Positions 25,415-33,194 of a stretch of 64,000 nt of DNA are shown piece after piece. The notes under the pieces were generated by a model. That model was not told the origin of the DNA. It saw nothing but the letters and a program-made list of their open reading frames with translations, and did not search any database. The DNA is from Trinickia violacea (GTDB lineage Bacteria; Pseudomonadota; Gammaproteobacteria; Burkholderiales; Burkholderiaceae): assembly GCF_005280735.1 (NCBI RefSeq), contig NZ_CP040078.1, forward strand, positions 3,410,001-3,474,000, in the 5' to 3' direction. The position numbers and the translations under genes were made by a program. The first letter of the stretch is position 1; every line of letters begins with the position of its first letter.

Positions 25415-25591
25415 TCACCACTGGCGGCGCGACTCGACGCGCACGCGGCGCTCATGCGCCTCGGCCACGATGGCGCACGTTTCCAGATGCAGCGTCAGCG
25501 CACGGCGCGCTTCGCGACGGAGCGCAGCGGCAAATTCGGCCAGGGCTTTGGAGAGCGAGGATTCCACGACGAAGGAGGTCAGGGCTTTCAT
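25415..25591 (-). CDS. Hypothetical 58-aa amphipathic protein
   Basis: Starts at ATG 25591 and ends at the TGA at 25415. The product begins MKALTSFVVESSLSKALAEF and ends RVRVESRRQW. It is predicted to be one long, strongly basic amphipathic helix (LRREARRALTLHLETCAIVAEAHERR), so membrane-surface or nucleic-acid contact is possible. I do not recognise the family. The ribosome-binding site is weak. It is supported by position: a good promoter and the motif shared with the DUF3563 gene lie directly upstream, and the 71-aa gene follows 22 bases after its stop. It has the same length as the DUF3563 protein but no clear sequence similarity. Confidence 0.55.
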   Translation of the reverse strand: MKALTSFVVESSLSKALAEFAAALRREARRALTLHLETCAIVAEAHERRVRVESRRQW

Positions 25592-25608
25592 GGCGATTAG
25601 GGTTTTGT

Positions 25609-25654
25609 CCTAGGTGATAACCCTAATTATAGAGATAGGGCTGCTGCGTCGCAA
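25609..25654 (-). promoter_or_regulatory. Promoter with shared operator-like motif upstream of the 58-aa/71-aa pair
   Basis: On the minus strand, TTGCGA (25654-25649), a 17-base spacer and a consensus TATAAT (25631-25626) make a good sigma-70-type promoter. GGGTTATCACCTAGG (25623-25609) follows and overlaps the expected start site near 25619, about 28 bases from the ATG. Over 24 bases this site differs from the DUF3563 promoter at 11216-11239 at only two positions, both in the dinucleotide after the -10 element. Confidence 0.7.
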
Positions 25655-26242
25655 CAATCCAATATTCGTTGTTGCCAATTTGCGTCGATGCGTCGCGCGG
25701 GTCGCCGTCTCGCACCGGCCACACAAGGAAAACGAGGCAGCCGTGGCGAAAATAAATGGGGTCACCTTTTTTATCCGCCTGTCGCCGCCCGCCATGTAAA
25801 AAAGCGGTGCCGCCGGATGTCACTTTTACAGACCCATGCCATCGATTCGCGGGCCGCGCAATCATCCGATCAAATCCCTGGCGTAACGGAGTGCAATCCT
25901 CTCCTCACCTTTCCCGCATCACGCGCATACACTTCTCTGAGATACCGAAATCCGCCGCGCCAAGTCAGGCGCAATCGATCGTTTCGATCGATTCGATCGA
26001 TGCATGACGACGCCAACGCGCCCGATCCCGTCGCCCGACGATGAGGATCGGCGCAACGCCTGCCGTCGGGTTTCGTCGAGTACGGCATGCAATCTGCTTG
26101 GGCTTCGGGGACTCGCTCCCTGCGCCGCAACGATGCAGCACCGCGCGCGCGGAGGTACCAGCCGGAGGTAACGGCTCTAGAAGCCTGATGTGATCGCACC
26201 TTGCCGTGCATCCACACCGCAGGACGAATCTGGAACAGACCG
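25655..26242. other. Long intergenic region before the trehalose/glucan operon
   Basis: This part of a 650-base gap holds no convincing gene; the small open frames have poor starts and no conserved features. It contains an A/T-rich inverted stretch (CACCTTTTTTA at 25763-25773 against TAAAAAAGCGGTG at 25797-25809) that could form a hairpin. It also holds a CGATCGATT-type iteration at 25975-26003 and two GGAGGTA copies near 26151 and 26164. The glgE operon promoter is probably in its right half, but I cannot identify it. Confidence 0.5.
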
Positions 26243-29200
26243 ATGGAACTTCGTCACGCGTATGCGCCGCGGATCTATTTCCTTCATCCCCTTCTCGTCG
26301 GGCCGCTCGGTGCCTGGCCCGCGCAGTTCGAGCATGCTGCCGCGCTTGGCTTCGATCACGTCCTGATCGGCTCGCCGTTTCTGCCGGGGCATGCGGGCCA
26401 TCTGCAAGTGATCGCCGATCACGAGCGCCTGCATCCCGCGTTCGAATCGGCATTGCCCGCGCGCGACGCGCTCGGCATGCTCGCCGAAGTCGCGGGCAAG
26501 GCCGGGCTCGCGTTGCTGCTCGACGTGATCGTCGATCGCGTGGCGGCCGATAGCGCGCTGCATCTGCACAACCCGCAGTGGTTCCAGCCGTTCGAGCCCG
26601 AGGATGCGCGGCTCGATCCGCGGCACGCCCGGCGCGAGGACAACGTCGCGTATGCCAACTTCAACGGCGGAGAAGCGTCGTCACGCTTGACCGAATGGTG
26701 GGCGAACCAGTTGCTCGCGCTCGCCGATGCGGGCGTCGCGGGCTTTCGCTTCGATTCGCCGCATCGCGTGCCGGCGCACGTGTGGCGCGAGCTCGGTGCA
26801 AAGGTGCGCGAGCGGCACGCGGAGGCACGCTTTCTCGCAGCGACGCCCGGGCTCGCGCGCGGCGATCTTGCGCCGCTCGAAGGCGCGGGGTTCGACAGCG
26901 TGTTTTCTTCCGTGCGCTGGTGGGATTTCCGTGCCGATTGGCTGCTCGACGAGCACGCCGCGCTCTCGCGCATTGGCGCGCCGATCGCCTTTCCCGAGGC
27001 GCCGTACGGCGCGCGCCTCGCCAGCGACTTTGCCGGCGCGAGCGATGCCGCCATCGTCGAGCGCGGCTATCGGCGCTCGCTATGGACGGCGGCTGCGCTC
27101 GGCACCGGCTGGCTCGTGCCGATGGGCTTCGAATACGGCGTCGGAGAAGCACTGTCGTACACGTCGGGCAACGCCGATCGATACGCGGCCGCTTGCACCT
27201 CGCCGCGCTTCAATCTCTGCGTCGAACTCGAACACGCGAATGCGCTGCGGCGCGAAACGCCGGCGCTGGCGTCGACCGGCGAGCTGCGCGCGCTGTCGCC
27301 CGCAGGAGCAAACGTCGCCGTGCTGCTGCGTGGCGCGTGCGCCGACCTGCGCGATGCCGAAGACGCGGTCCTCTTCGTCGTCAATCCCGAACTGACCACA
27401 GCCGCCTTCGTCGACCCCGAGCGCTTCCTCGACGGCGCGCCCGGCAATCTGACGCGCTTCAAGCCGCTGGAAAGCCCCTGCACCGATGCCGCCGTCGCGC
27501 TCGAACCGTTCGTGCTCGCGCCCGGCGGCACGCAGCTCTATCGCGCGATGCCCGGCGCGCCGGTCGTCGCCCGGATGGGCAGCGGCAAGCACGCCGCCGC
27601 CTTTGCCGCCGCCGCGATTCACGACGCGCTCGAAGCGCCGCGCGTCGCGATCGAGAGCGTGTCGCCGTCGGTCGATCAGGGACGGTTCGTGGTGAAGCGG
27701 GTCGTCGGCGAGCGCGTCGAGATCAGCGCCGCGATCTTCGGCGAAGGCCACGACAAGATCGCCGCCGCCGTGATCTGGCGCCCCGCCGACGAGACCGCGT
27801 GGCACGAAACGCCGATGGCCCCCGCGCAACCGGCCGGGCTCGACCTGTGGAGCGCGCGCATTCCGCTCGAACGGCTCGGCAGGCACGAATTCACCGTGAT
27901 CGCGTGGCGCGACGATTTCGCATCGCTCGTCGATCACATGCAGAAGAAGCTGAACGCAAATCAGACGGTCGATCTCGAAGTCGAGGAGGCGCGCCATCTG
28001 TTCGCGCGCGTGCTTGCCGAAGTGGAAACAGCGGAAACCGGCGACGGCTCGAAAGACGCAACCGATGCGAGCCAACACCACGCCGCCCACGAGCACCACG
28101 ACCACGCCTCGCAGCACGCCGCCATCGGCCAACTGAGGCACCTCGTCACGCAGTTCACGCACGCGAGCCCGCAGGGCAGGTTGAGTCTCGTGCTCGCGCC
28201 ATCGACGGCGGACACGATCGCGGCGGCCCGCCACCGTCCGTTCCTCACGCGCGACGCGACGATCTACCGAATCGACGCCGAGCGCCTCGCCGCGCGCTTC
28301 GCGAGCTGGTACGAGATCTTCCCCCGCTCGATGAGCGACGACGCGCACCGCCACGGCACCTTCGACGATGTGATCGCGAAGCTCCCGCGCATCCGCGACA
28401 TGGGCTTCGACGTGCTCTACTTCCCGCCGATCCACCCAATCGGCCGGATCAACCGCAAGGGCCGCAACAACACGCTCGAGGCGCGGGAGGGCGACGTCGG
28501 CAGCCCGTATGCGATCGGCGGCAAGGAAGGCGGCCATACGGCGCTGCATCCGCAGCTCGGCACGCTCGACGACTTCAAGCGCATGCTCGCCGCCGCGCAC
28601 GATCACGGCCTCGAAATCGCGCTCGACTTCGCGATCCAATGCGCGCCCGATCATCCGTGGCTCACCGAGAACCCTGCGTGGTTCGCATGGCGCCCCGACG
28701 GCACGCTGCGCTACGCCGAGAATCCGCCGAAGAAGTACCAGGACATCGTCAACCCGGATTTCTACACGCACGACGCGAAGCCCGCGCTCTGGTTCGCGCT
28801 GCGCGACGTCATCCAGTTCTGGATCGACGCGGGCGTGCGCATTTTCCGGGTCGACAATCCGCACACGAAGCCGCTGCCGTTCTGGGAATGGATGATCGCC
28901 GACATCCGCTCGCGGCAGCCCGACGTGATCTTTCTCTCCGAAGCGTTCACGCGTCCGCGCCTCATGTACCGGCTCGCGAAGCTCGGCTTCTCGCAGTCGT
29001 ACACGTATTTCACGTGGCGAGAATCGAAGCGCGATTTCACGGAGTATCTGACCGAGCTGACGACGACCTACGTGCGCGATGTCTTCCGCCCGAACTTCTT
29101 CGTCAACACGCCGGACATCAACCCGCGCCATCTGCAAGCGCAGGGACGCGCGGGCTTCATGATCCGCGCGGCGCTGGCGTCGATGCTGTCGGGCCTGTGG

Positions 29201-29758
29201 GGTATCTATTGCGGCTTCGAGCTGTGCGAGGCGGCGGCGCTGCCCAACAGCGAGGAATATCTCGACTCCGAGAAGTACCAGCTGCGCGTATGGGACTGGA
29301 ACCGCCCCGGCAACATCGTCGGCACGATCACGGCGCTCAACCGCATCCGCCGCGCGAACCCCGCGCTGCACACGCATCTCGGACTCACGTTCCTGCCCGC
29401 GTACAACGACCATATCCTGTGCTTCGAAAAGGCGACCGAAGCGCGCGACAACGTGATTGTCGTCGCGATCAATCTCGATCCGTTCAACGAGCAAGGCGCC
29501 GATATCGAGTTGTCGTGGCATACCCACCATCACTGGCGACTCCACGACGGCGATGCGCTTGCCGTCACCGATCTGATGACGGGCGAGCGCTTCGAATGGC
29601 ATGACCGCCGCCAGCACGTGCGGCTCGATCCGAATACGCGGCCGTTCGCGATTTGGCGGATCGCGCCGGCCGCAGGGCTGCCGCGCGACGAACGCGCCGA
29701 CACCACCCATACCCATGCCACCGCATCCGGCTCCGCAGAGGTGCACGATGAAGCGTGA
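26243..29758 (+). CDS. glgE: GlgE alpha-1,4-glucan:maltose-1-phosphate maltosyltransferase with extra N-terminal GH13-like domain
   Basis: A 1171-aa protein. The C-terminal half (about residues 490-1150) is a complete GlgE that extends alpha-1,4-glucan with maltose 1-phosphate: DUF3416 beta-domain, then EIFPRSM, FPPIHPIGRINRKGRNN, nucleophile Asp871 (IFRVDNPHTKPLPFWEW), acid/base Glu900 (FLSEAFTRPRLMYRL) and FVNTPDINPRHLQ. The 29-residue spacing equals that of the Streptomyces enzyme. The first about 420 residues form a second, degenerate GH13 barrel: Asp171 in GFRFDSP is kept, but Ala200 stands where the Glu should be. A His-rich linker (about 615-640) joins DUF3416 segments. The ATG at 26243 is preferred to 26201. 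It is the first gene of the operon; treS overlaps by 11 bases. Confidence 0.92.
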   Translation: MELRHAYAPRIYFLHPLLVGPLGAWPAQFEHAAALGFDHVLIGSPFLPGHAGHLQVIADHERLHPAFESALPARDALGMLAEVAGKAGLALLLDVIVDRVAADSALHLHNPQWFQPFEPEDARLDPRHARREDNVAYANFNGGEASSRLTEWWANQLLALADAGVAGFRFDSPHRVPAHVWRELGAKVRERHAEARFLAATPGLARGDLAPLEGAGFDSVFSSVRWWDFRADWLLDEHAALSRIGAPIAFPEAPYGARLASDFAGASDAAIVERGYRRSLWTAAALGTGWLVPMGFEYGVGEALSYTSGNADRYAAACTSPRFNLCVELEHANALRRETPALASTGELRALSPAGANVAVLLRGACADLRDAEDAVLFVVNPELTTAAFVDPERFLDGAPGNLTRFKPLESPCTDAAVALEPFVLAPGGTQLYRAMPGAPVVARMGSGKHAAAFAAAAIHDALEAPRVAIESVSPSVDQGRFVVKRVVGERVEISAAIFGEGHDKIAAAVIWRPADETAWHETPMAPAQPAGLDLWSARIPLERLGRHEFTVIAWRDDFASLVDHMQKKLNANQTVDLEVEEARHLFARVLAEVETAETGDGSKDATDASQHHAAHEHHDHASQHAAIGQLRHLVTQFTHASPQGRLSLVLAPSTADTIAAARHRPFLTRDATIYRIDAERLAARFASWYEIFPRSMSDDAHRHGTFDDVIAKLPRIRDMGFDVLYFPPIHPIGRINRKGRNNTLEAREGDVGSPYAIGGKEGGHTALHPQLGTLDDFKRMLAAAHDHGLEIALDFAIQCAPDHPWLTENPAWFAWRPDGTLRYAENPPKKYQDIVNPDFYTHDAKPALWFALRDVIQFWIDAGVRIFRVDNPHTKPLPFWEWMIADIRSRQPDVIFLSEAFTRPRLMYRLAKLGFSQSYTYFTWRESKRDFTEYLTELTTTYVRDVFRPNFFVNTPDINPRHLQAQGRAGFMIRAALASMLSGLWGIYCGFELCEAAALPNSEEYLDSEKYQLRVWDWNRPGNIVGTITALNRIRRANPALHTHLGLTFLPAYNDHILCFEKATEARDNVIVVAINLDPFNEQGADIELSWHTHHHWRLHDGDALAVTDLMTGERFEWHDRRQHVRLDPNTRPFAIWRIAPAAGLPRDERADTTHTHATASGSAEVHDEA

Positions 29759-32700
29759 CGCTCAGCACGAACAGATGAACCCAGCCGCCTCCGAAGCGCA
29801 CGCGCAGAAAGCCCCGCGCGCGGCGCGCCGCGGGAAACCGGCGCTCTTGTCCGACGACGCGCTCTGGTACAAGGACGCGATCATCTACCAGGTCCACATC
29901 AAGTCGTTTTTCGACGCCAACAACGACGGCATCGGCGACTTCCCGGGCCTGCTCGCCAAGCTCGACTACATCGCGGAGCTCGGCGTGACCGCGATCTGGC
30001 TGCTGCCGTTCTACCCGTCGCCGCGCCGCGACGACGGCTACGACATCGCCGACTATCGCAGCGTCCATCCCGACTACGGCTCGCTCGCCGACGTGAAGCG
30101 CTTTATCCAGGCCGCGCACTCGCGCGGCATCCGCGTGATCACGGAGCTCGTCATCAACCACACCTCGGACCAGCACCCGTGGTTCCAGCGCGCGCGCCGC
30201 GCGAAGCCGGGCTCGAACCATCGCAACTACTACGTGTGGTCCGATACCGATACGAAGTACGCGGGCACCCGCATCATCTTCATCGATAGCGAACCGTCGA
30301 ACTGGACGCACGATCCGGTCGCGGGCGCGTACTTCTGGCACCGGTTCTATTCGCACCAGCCCGACCTGAACTTCGACAACCCCGCCGTGATGCGCGAAGT
30401 GCTGCAGGTAATGCGCTTCTGGCTCGACATGGGGATCGACGGCCTGCGGCTCGACGCGGTGCCGTACCTCGTCGAACGCGAAGGCACGATCAACGAAAAC
30501 CTGCCGGAAACGCACGCGATCCTGAAGAAGATCCGCGCGACGATCGACGCCGAGTATCCGAACCGGATGCTGCTCGCCGAAGCGAACCAATGGCCGGAGG
30601 ACGTGCAGGAATACTTCGGCGACGAAGACGAATGCCACATGGCGTTCCACTTCCCGCTGATGCCGCGCATCTACATGGCGATCGCGAGCGAAGACCGCTT
30701 CCCGATCACCGACATCATGCGGCAGACGCCTGACTTGCTGCCGTCATGCCAATGGGCGATCTTCCTGCGCAACCACGACGAACTGACGCTCGAAATGGTC
30801 ACCGATTCCGAGCGCGACTACTTGTGGAACACCTACGCGAGCGACCGGCGCGCGCGCCTGAACCTCGGCATCCGCCGCAGGCTCGCGCCGCTCATGGAGC
30901 GCGACCGGCGCCGCATCGAGCTGATCAACTCGCTGCTGCTGTCGATGCCGGGCACACCGGTCATCTACTACGGCGACGAACTCGGCATGGGCGACAACAT
31001 CCACTTGGGCGACCGCGACGGCGTGCGCACGCCGATGCAATGGTCGTCGGACCGCAACGGCGGCTTCTCGCGCGCGGACCCCGAGCAGCTCGTGCTGCCG
31101 CCCGTGATGGGCTCGCTCTACGGCTTCGATGCGGTCAACGTCGAAGCGCAGAGCCGCGACCCGCATTCGCTCTTGAACTGGACCCGCCGCATGCTCGCGA
31201 CGCGCCGCGCGAAGCACGCTTTCGGGCGCGGCACGATCCGCTTCTTGAAGCCGAACAACCGCAAGATCCTCGCGTACCTGCGCGAGATGGAGGGCGAGGC
31301 GCCGATTCTGTGCGTGGCGAACCTGTCGCGCGCGCCGCAGGCCGTCGAGCTCGATCTGTCCGAATTCGCGGGACACGTCCCGATCGAAATGACCGCCGAT
31401 TCCGTGTTCCCGCCGATCGGCCAGCTCACTTATCTGCTGACCTTCCCGCCCTACGGCTTCCTTTGGTTCCTGCTGTGCACGGGCGATGCGCGACCGGCGT
31501 GGAGCCAGGCGCCGTCGCAGCAACTGCCCGAGTTCGTGACGATCGTGATCCGCGTCGGGCAGTCGGGGCCGACGCCGGAAAACGTGCGGCTGCTCGAATC
31601 GGAAGTGCTGCCGTCGTATCTGAGCCGGCGCCGCTGGTTTGCTTCGAAAGACCTGAAGCTGCACGGCGTGCGCCTCGCCGCGCTGACGACGATCCCCGAC
31701 GCGGGCTTCGCGTTCACCGAAGTCGAAGCCGACGTCGGCAGGCACACCGAGCGCTACGTGCTGCCGATCGCGATCTCCTGGGGCAGCGACACCACCGTGC
31801 CGCTCTACATGCAGCTCGCGCTCGCGCGCGTGCGGCGCGGCCGCCACATCGGCCACCTGACCGATGCGTTCGCGGTGCCGCAATTCGCGCACGGCGTGCT
31901 CAAGAAAATGCGCGAGCACGCCGTCGTGCCGACCGTGCAGAAAAGCGAGATCCGCTTCGAGCCTACCGCGCGCTTCAGCGAACTCGACGACCTCGACCTG
32001 CACGACGAGCCGCCGGAAATCCGCTGGATCGCGGCCGAGCAAAGCAACAGCTCGCTCGTGATCGCGGATCGCGCGGTATTGAAGCTCGTGCGGCGCGTGG
32101 TCGGCGGCGTTCATCCCGAGGTGGAGATCAGCCGCCATCTGACCGAGATCGGCTTCGCGAATACCGCGCCGCTGTTGGGCGTGGTCGTGCGCGTCGATCC
32201 GGCCGGCGTGCCGCACACGCTCGCGATCCTGCAAGGCTTCATCGACAACCAGGGCGACGCGTGGAACTGGGCGCTCGACTATCTGCGCCGCACCGTCGAC
32301 GAGCTGGCGCTTGCGGCCGACGCAGAGGCATTCTCCGACGAAGACGTCGAGAAGATCGCGGGCTATCAGACGATGATCGGCATCATCGGCAAGCGCCTCG
32401 GCGAGCTGCACGTCGCGCTCGGCAAGCCTAGCGACGACCCGGCGTTCGCGCCCGAGCGCGCCACGCGCGAGGACGTGAAGGCGTGGATCGGCGGCACGCA
32501 AACCATGCTCGCGAGCGCGCTCGACCTGCTCGCCGAGCGCCTCGCCAAATTCGGCGATGACGACCCGCTCGGCGAAGACACGCGCCTGCTCGCGCAAAGC
32601 CTGATCGATCGCCGCGCGCTCTTGGTCGAGGCGGTCGAAAAACGCGTGCCGCTCGATGTCGACGCGTGGCGCATCCGCATCCACGGCGACTTCCATCTCG

Positions 32701-33194
32701 GCCAAGTGCTGATCGCGCAGGGCGACGCCTTCCTGATCGACTTCGAGGGCGAGCCCGCGCGGCCGCTCGACGAACGCCGCCGCAAGGCGAGCCCGCTGCG
32801 CGACGTCGCGGGGCTGCTGCGTTCGCTGTCGTATGCGAGCGCCGCCGCGCAATCGACGATGGAAGCCGCGCCGCCGCAAGTGGCCGATCGCAAGCGCGCG
32901 CTGTTCGACCGCCTGCGCGGCTATGGCGAGGAGAGCTTCCTGCGCGAATACCAGATCGCCGTCGGCGAGATGGCGCAGCCGCTCGTCGCGCCGGAGGCCG
33001 AGGCCGCGCTGCTCGATCTGTTCCTCGTCGAGAAGGCCGCGTACGAGATCCGCTATGAGGCCGCCAACCGGCCATCGTGGCTCGGGCTGCCGGTGCGCGG
33101 CCTCGCCTCGATTGCGAGCCGCATGCTCGGCGACACGGGCACCCCGAATGGAGCCCGGCCGGCCGCCGCGTCAGAGGGAGCCCCCGATGAGTGA
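29748..33194 (+). CDS. treS: Trehalose synthase-maltokinase fusion (TreS-Mak)
   Basis: A 1148-aa bifunctional enzyme. Residues 40-600 are trehalose synthase, interconverting trehalose and maltose: YKDAIIYQVHIKSFFDANNDG, ELVINHTSDQHPWF, nucleophile Asp236 (GLRLDAVPYL), Glu278 (LLAEANQWPEDV) and RNHDEL. Residues 660-1120 are maltokinase, making maltose 1-phosphate: RRRWFASKDLKL at its start, the catalytic loop HGDFHLGQVL with Asp981 and IDFEGEP. Fusion channels maltose straight to phosphorylation and supplies GlgE next door. The ATG at 29748 has AGAGG upstream and overlaps glgE by 11 bases; the 3' end overlaps glgB by 8. Confidence 0.95.
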   Translation: MKRDAQHEQMNPAASEAHAQKAPRAARRGKPALLSDDALWYKDAIIYQVHIKSFFDANNDGIGDFPGLLAKLDYIAELGVTAIWLLPFYPSPRRDDGYDIADYRSVHPDYGSLADVKRFIQAAHSRGIRVITELVINHTSDQHPWFQRARRAKPGSNHRNYYVWSDTDTKYAGTRIIFIDSEPSNWTHDPVAGAYFWHRFYSHQPDLNFDNPAVMREVLQVMRFWLDMGIDGLRLDAVPYLVEREGTINENLPETHAILKKIRATIDAEYPNRMLLAEANQWPEDVQEYFGDEDECHMAFHFPLMPRIYMAIASEDRFPITDIMRQTPDLLPSCQWAIFLRNHDELTLEMVTDSERDYLWNTYASDRRARLNLGIRRRLAPLMERDRRRIELINSLLLSMPGTPVIYYGDELGMGDNIHLGDRDGVRTPMQWSSDRNGGFSRADPEQLVLPPVMGSLYGFDAVNVEAQSRDPHSLLNWTRRMLATRRAKHAFGRGTIRFLKPNNRKILAYLREMEGEAPILCVANLSRAPQAVELDLSEFAGHVPIEMTADSVFPPIGQLTYLLTFPPYGFLWFLLCTGDARPAWSQAPSQQLPEFVTIVIRVGQSGPTPENVRLLESEVLPSYLSRRRWFASKDLKLHGVRLAALTTIPDAGFAFTEVEADVGRHTERYVLPIAISWGSDTTVPLYMQLALARVRRGRHIGHLTDAFAVPQFAHGVLKKMREHAVVPTVQKSEIRFEPTARFSELDDLDLHDEPPEIRWIAAEQSNSSLVIADRAVLKLVRRVVGGVHPEVEISRHLTEIGFANTAPLLGVVVRVDPAGVPHTLAILQGFIDNQGDAWNWALDYLRRTVDELALAADAEAFSDEDVEKIAGYQTMIGIIGKRLGELHVALGKPSDDPAFAPERATREDVKAWIGGTQTMLASALDLLAERLAKFGDDDPLGEDTRLLAQSLIDRRALLVEAVEKRVPLDVDAWRIRIHGDFHLGQVLIAQGDAFLIDFEGEPARPLDERRRKASPLRDVAGLLRSLSYASAAAQSTMEAAPPQVADRKRALFDRLRGYGEESFLREYQIAVGEMAQPLVAPEAEAALLDLFLVEKAAYEIRYEAANRPSWLGLPVRGLASIASRMLGDTGTPNGARPAAASEGAPDE

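Noticed and set aside
25763..25809. A/T-rich inverted repeat as a terminator or insertion-sequence end
   Set aside because: The arms are imperfect, no transposase or target duplication is present, and no gene ends nearby.
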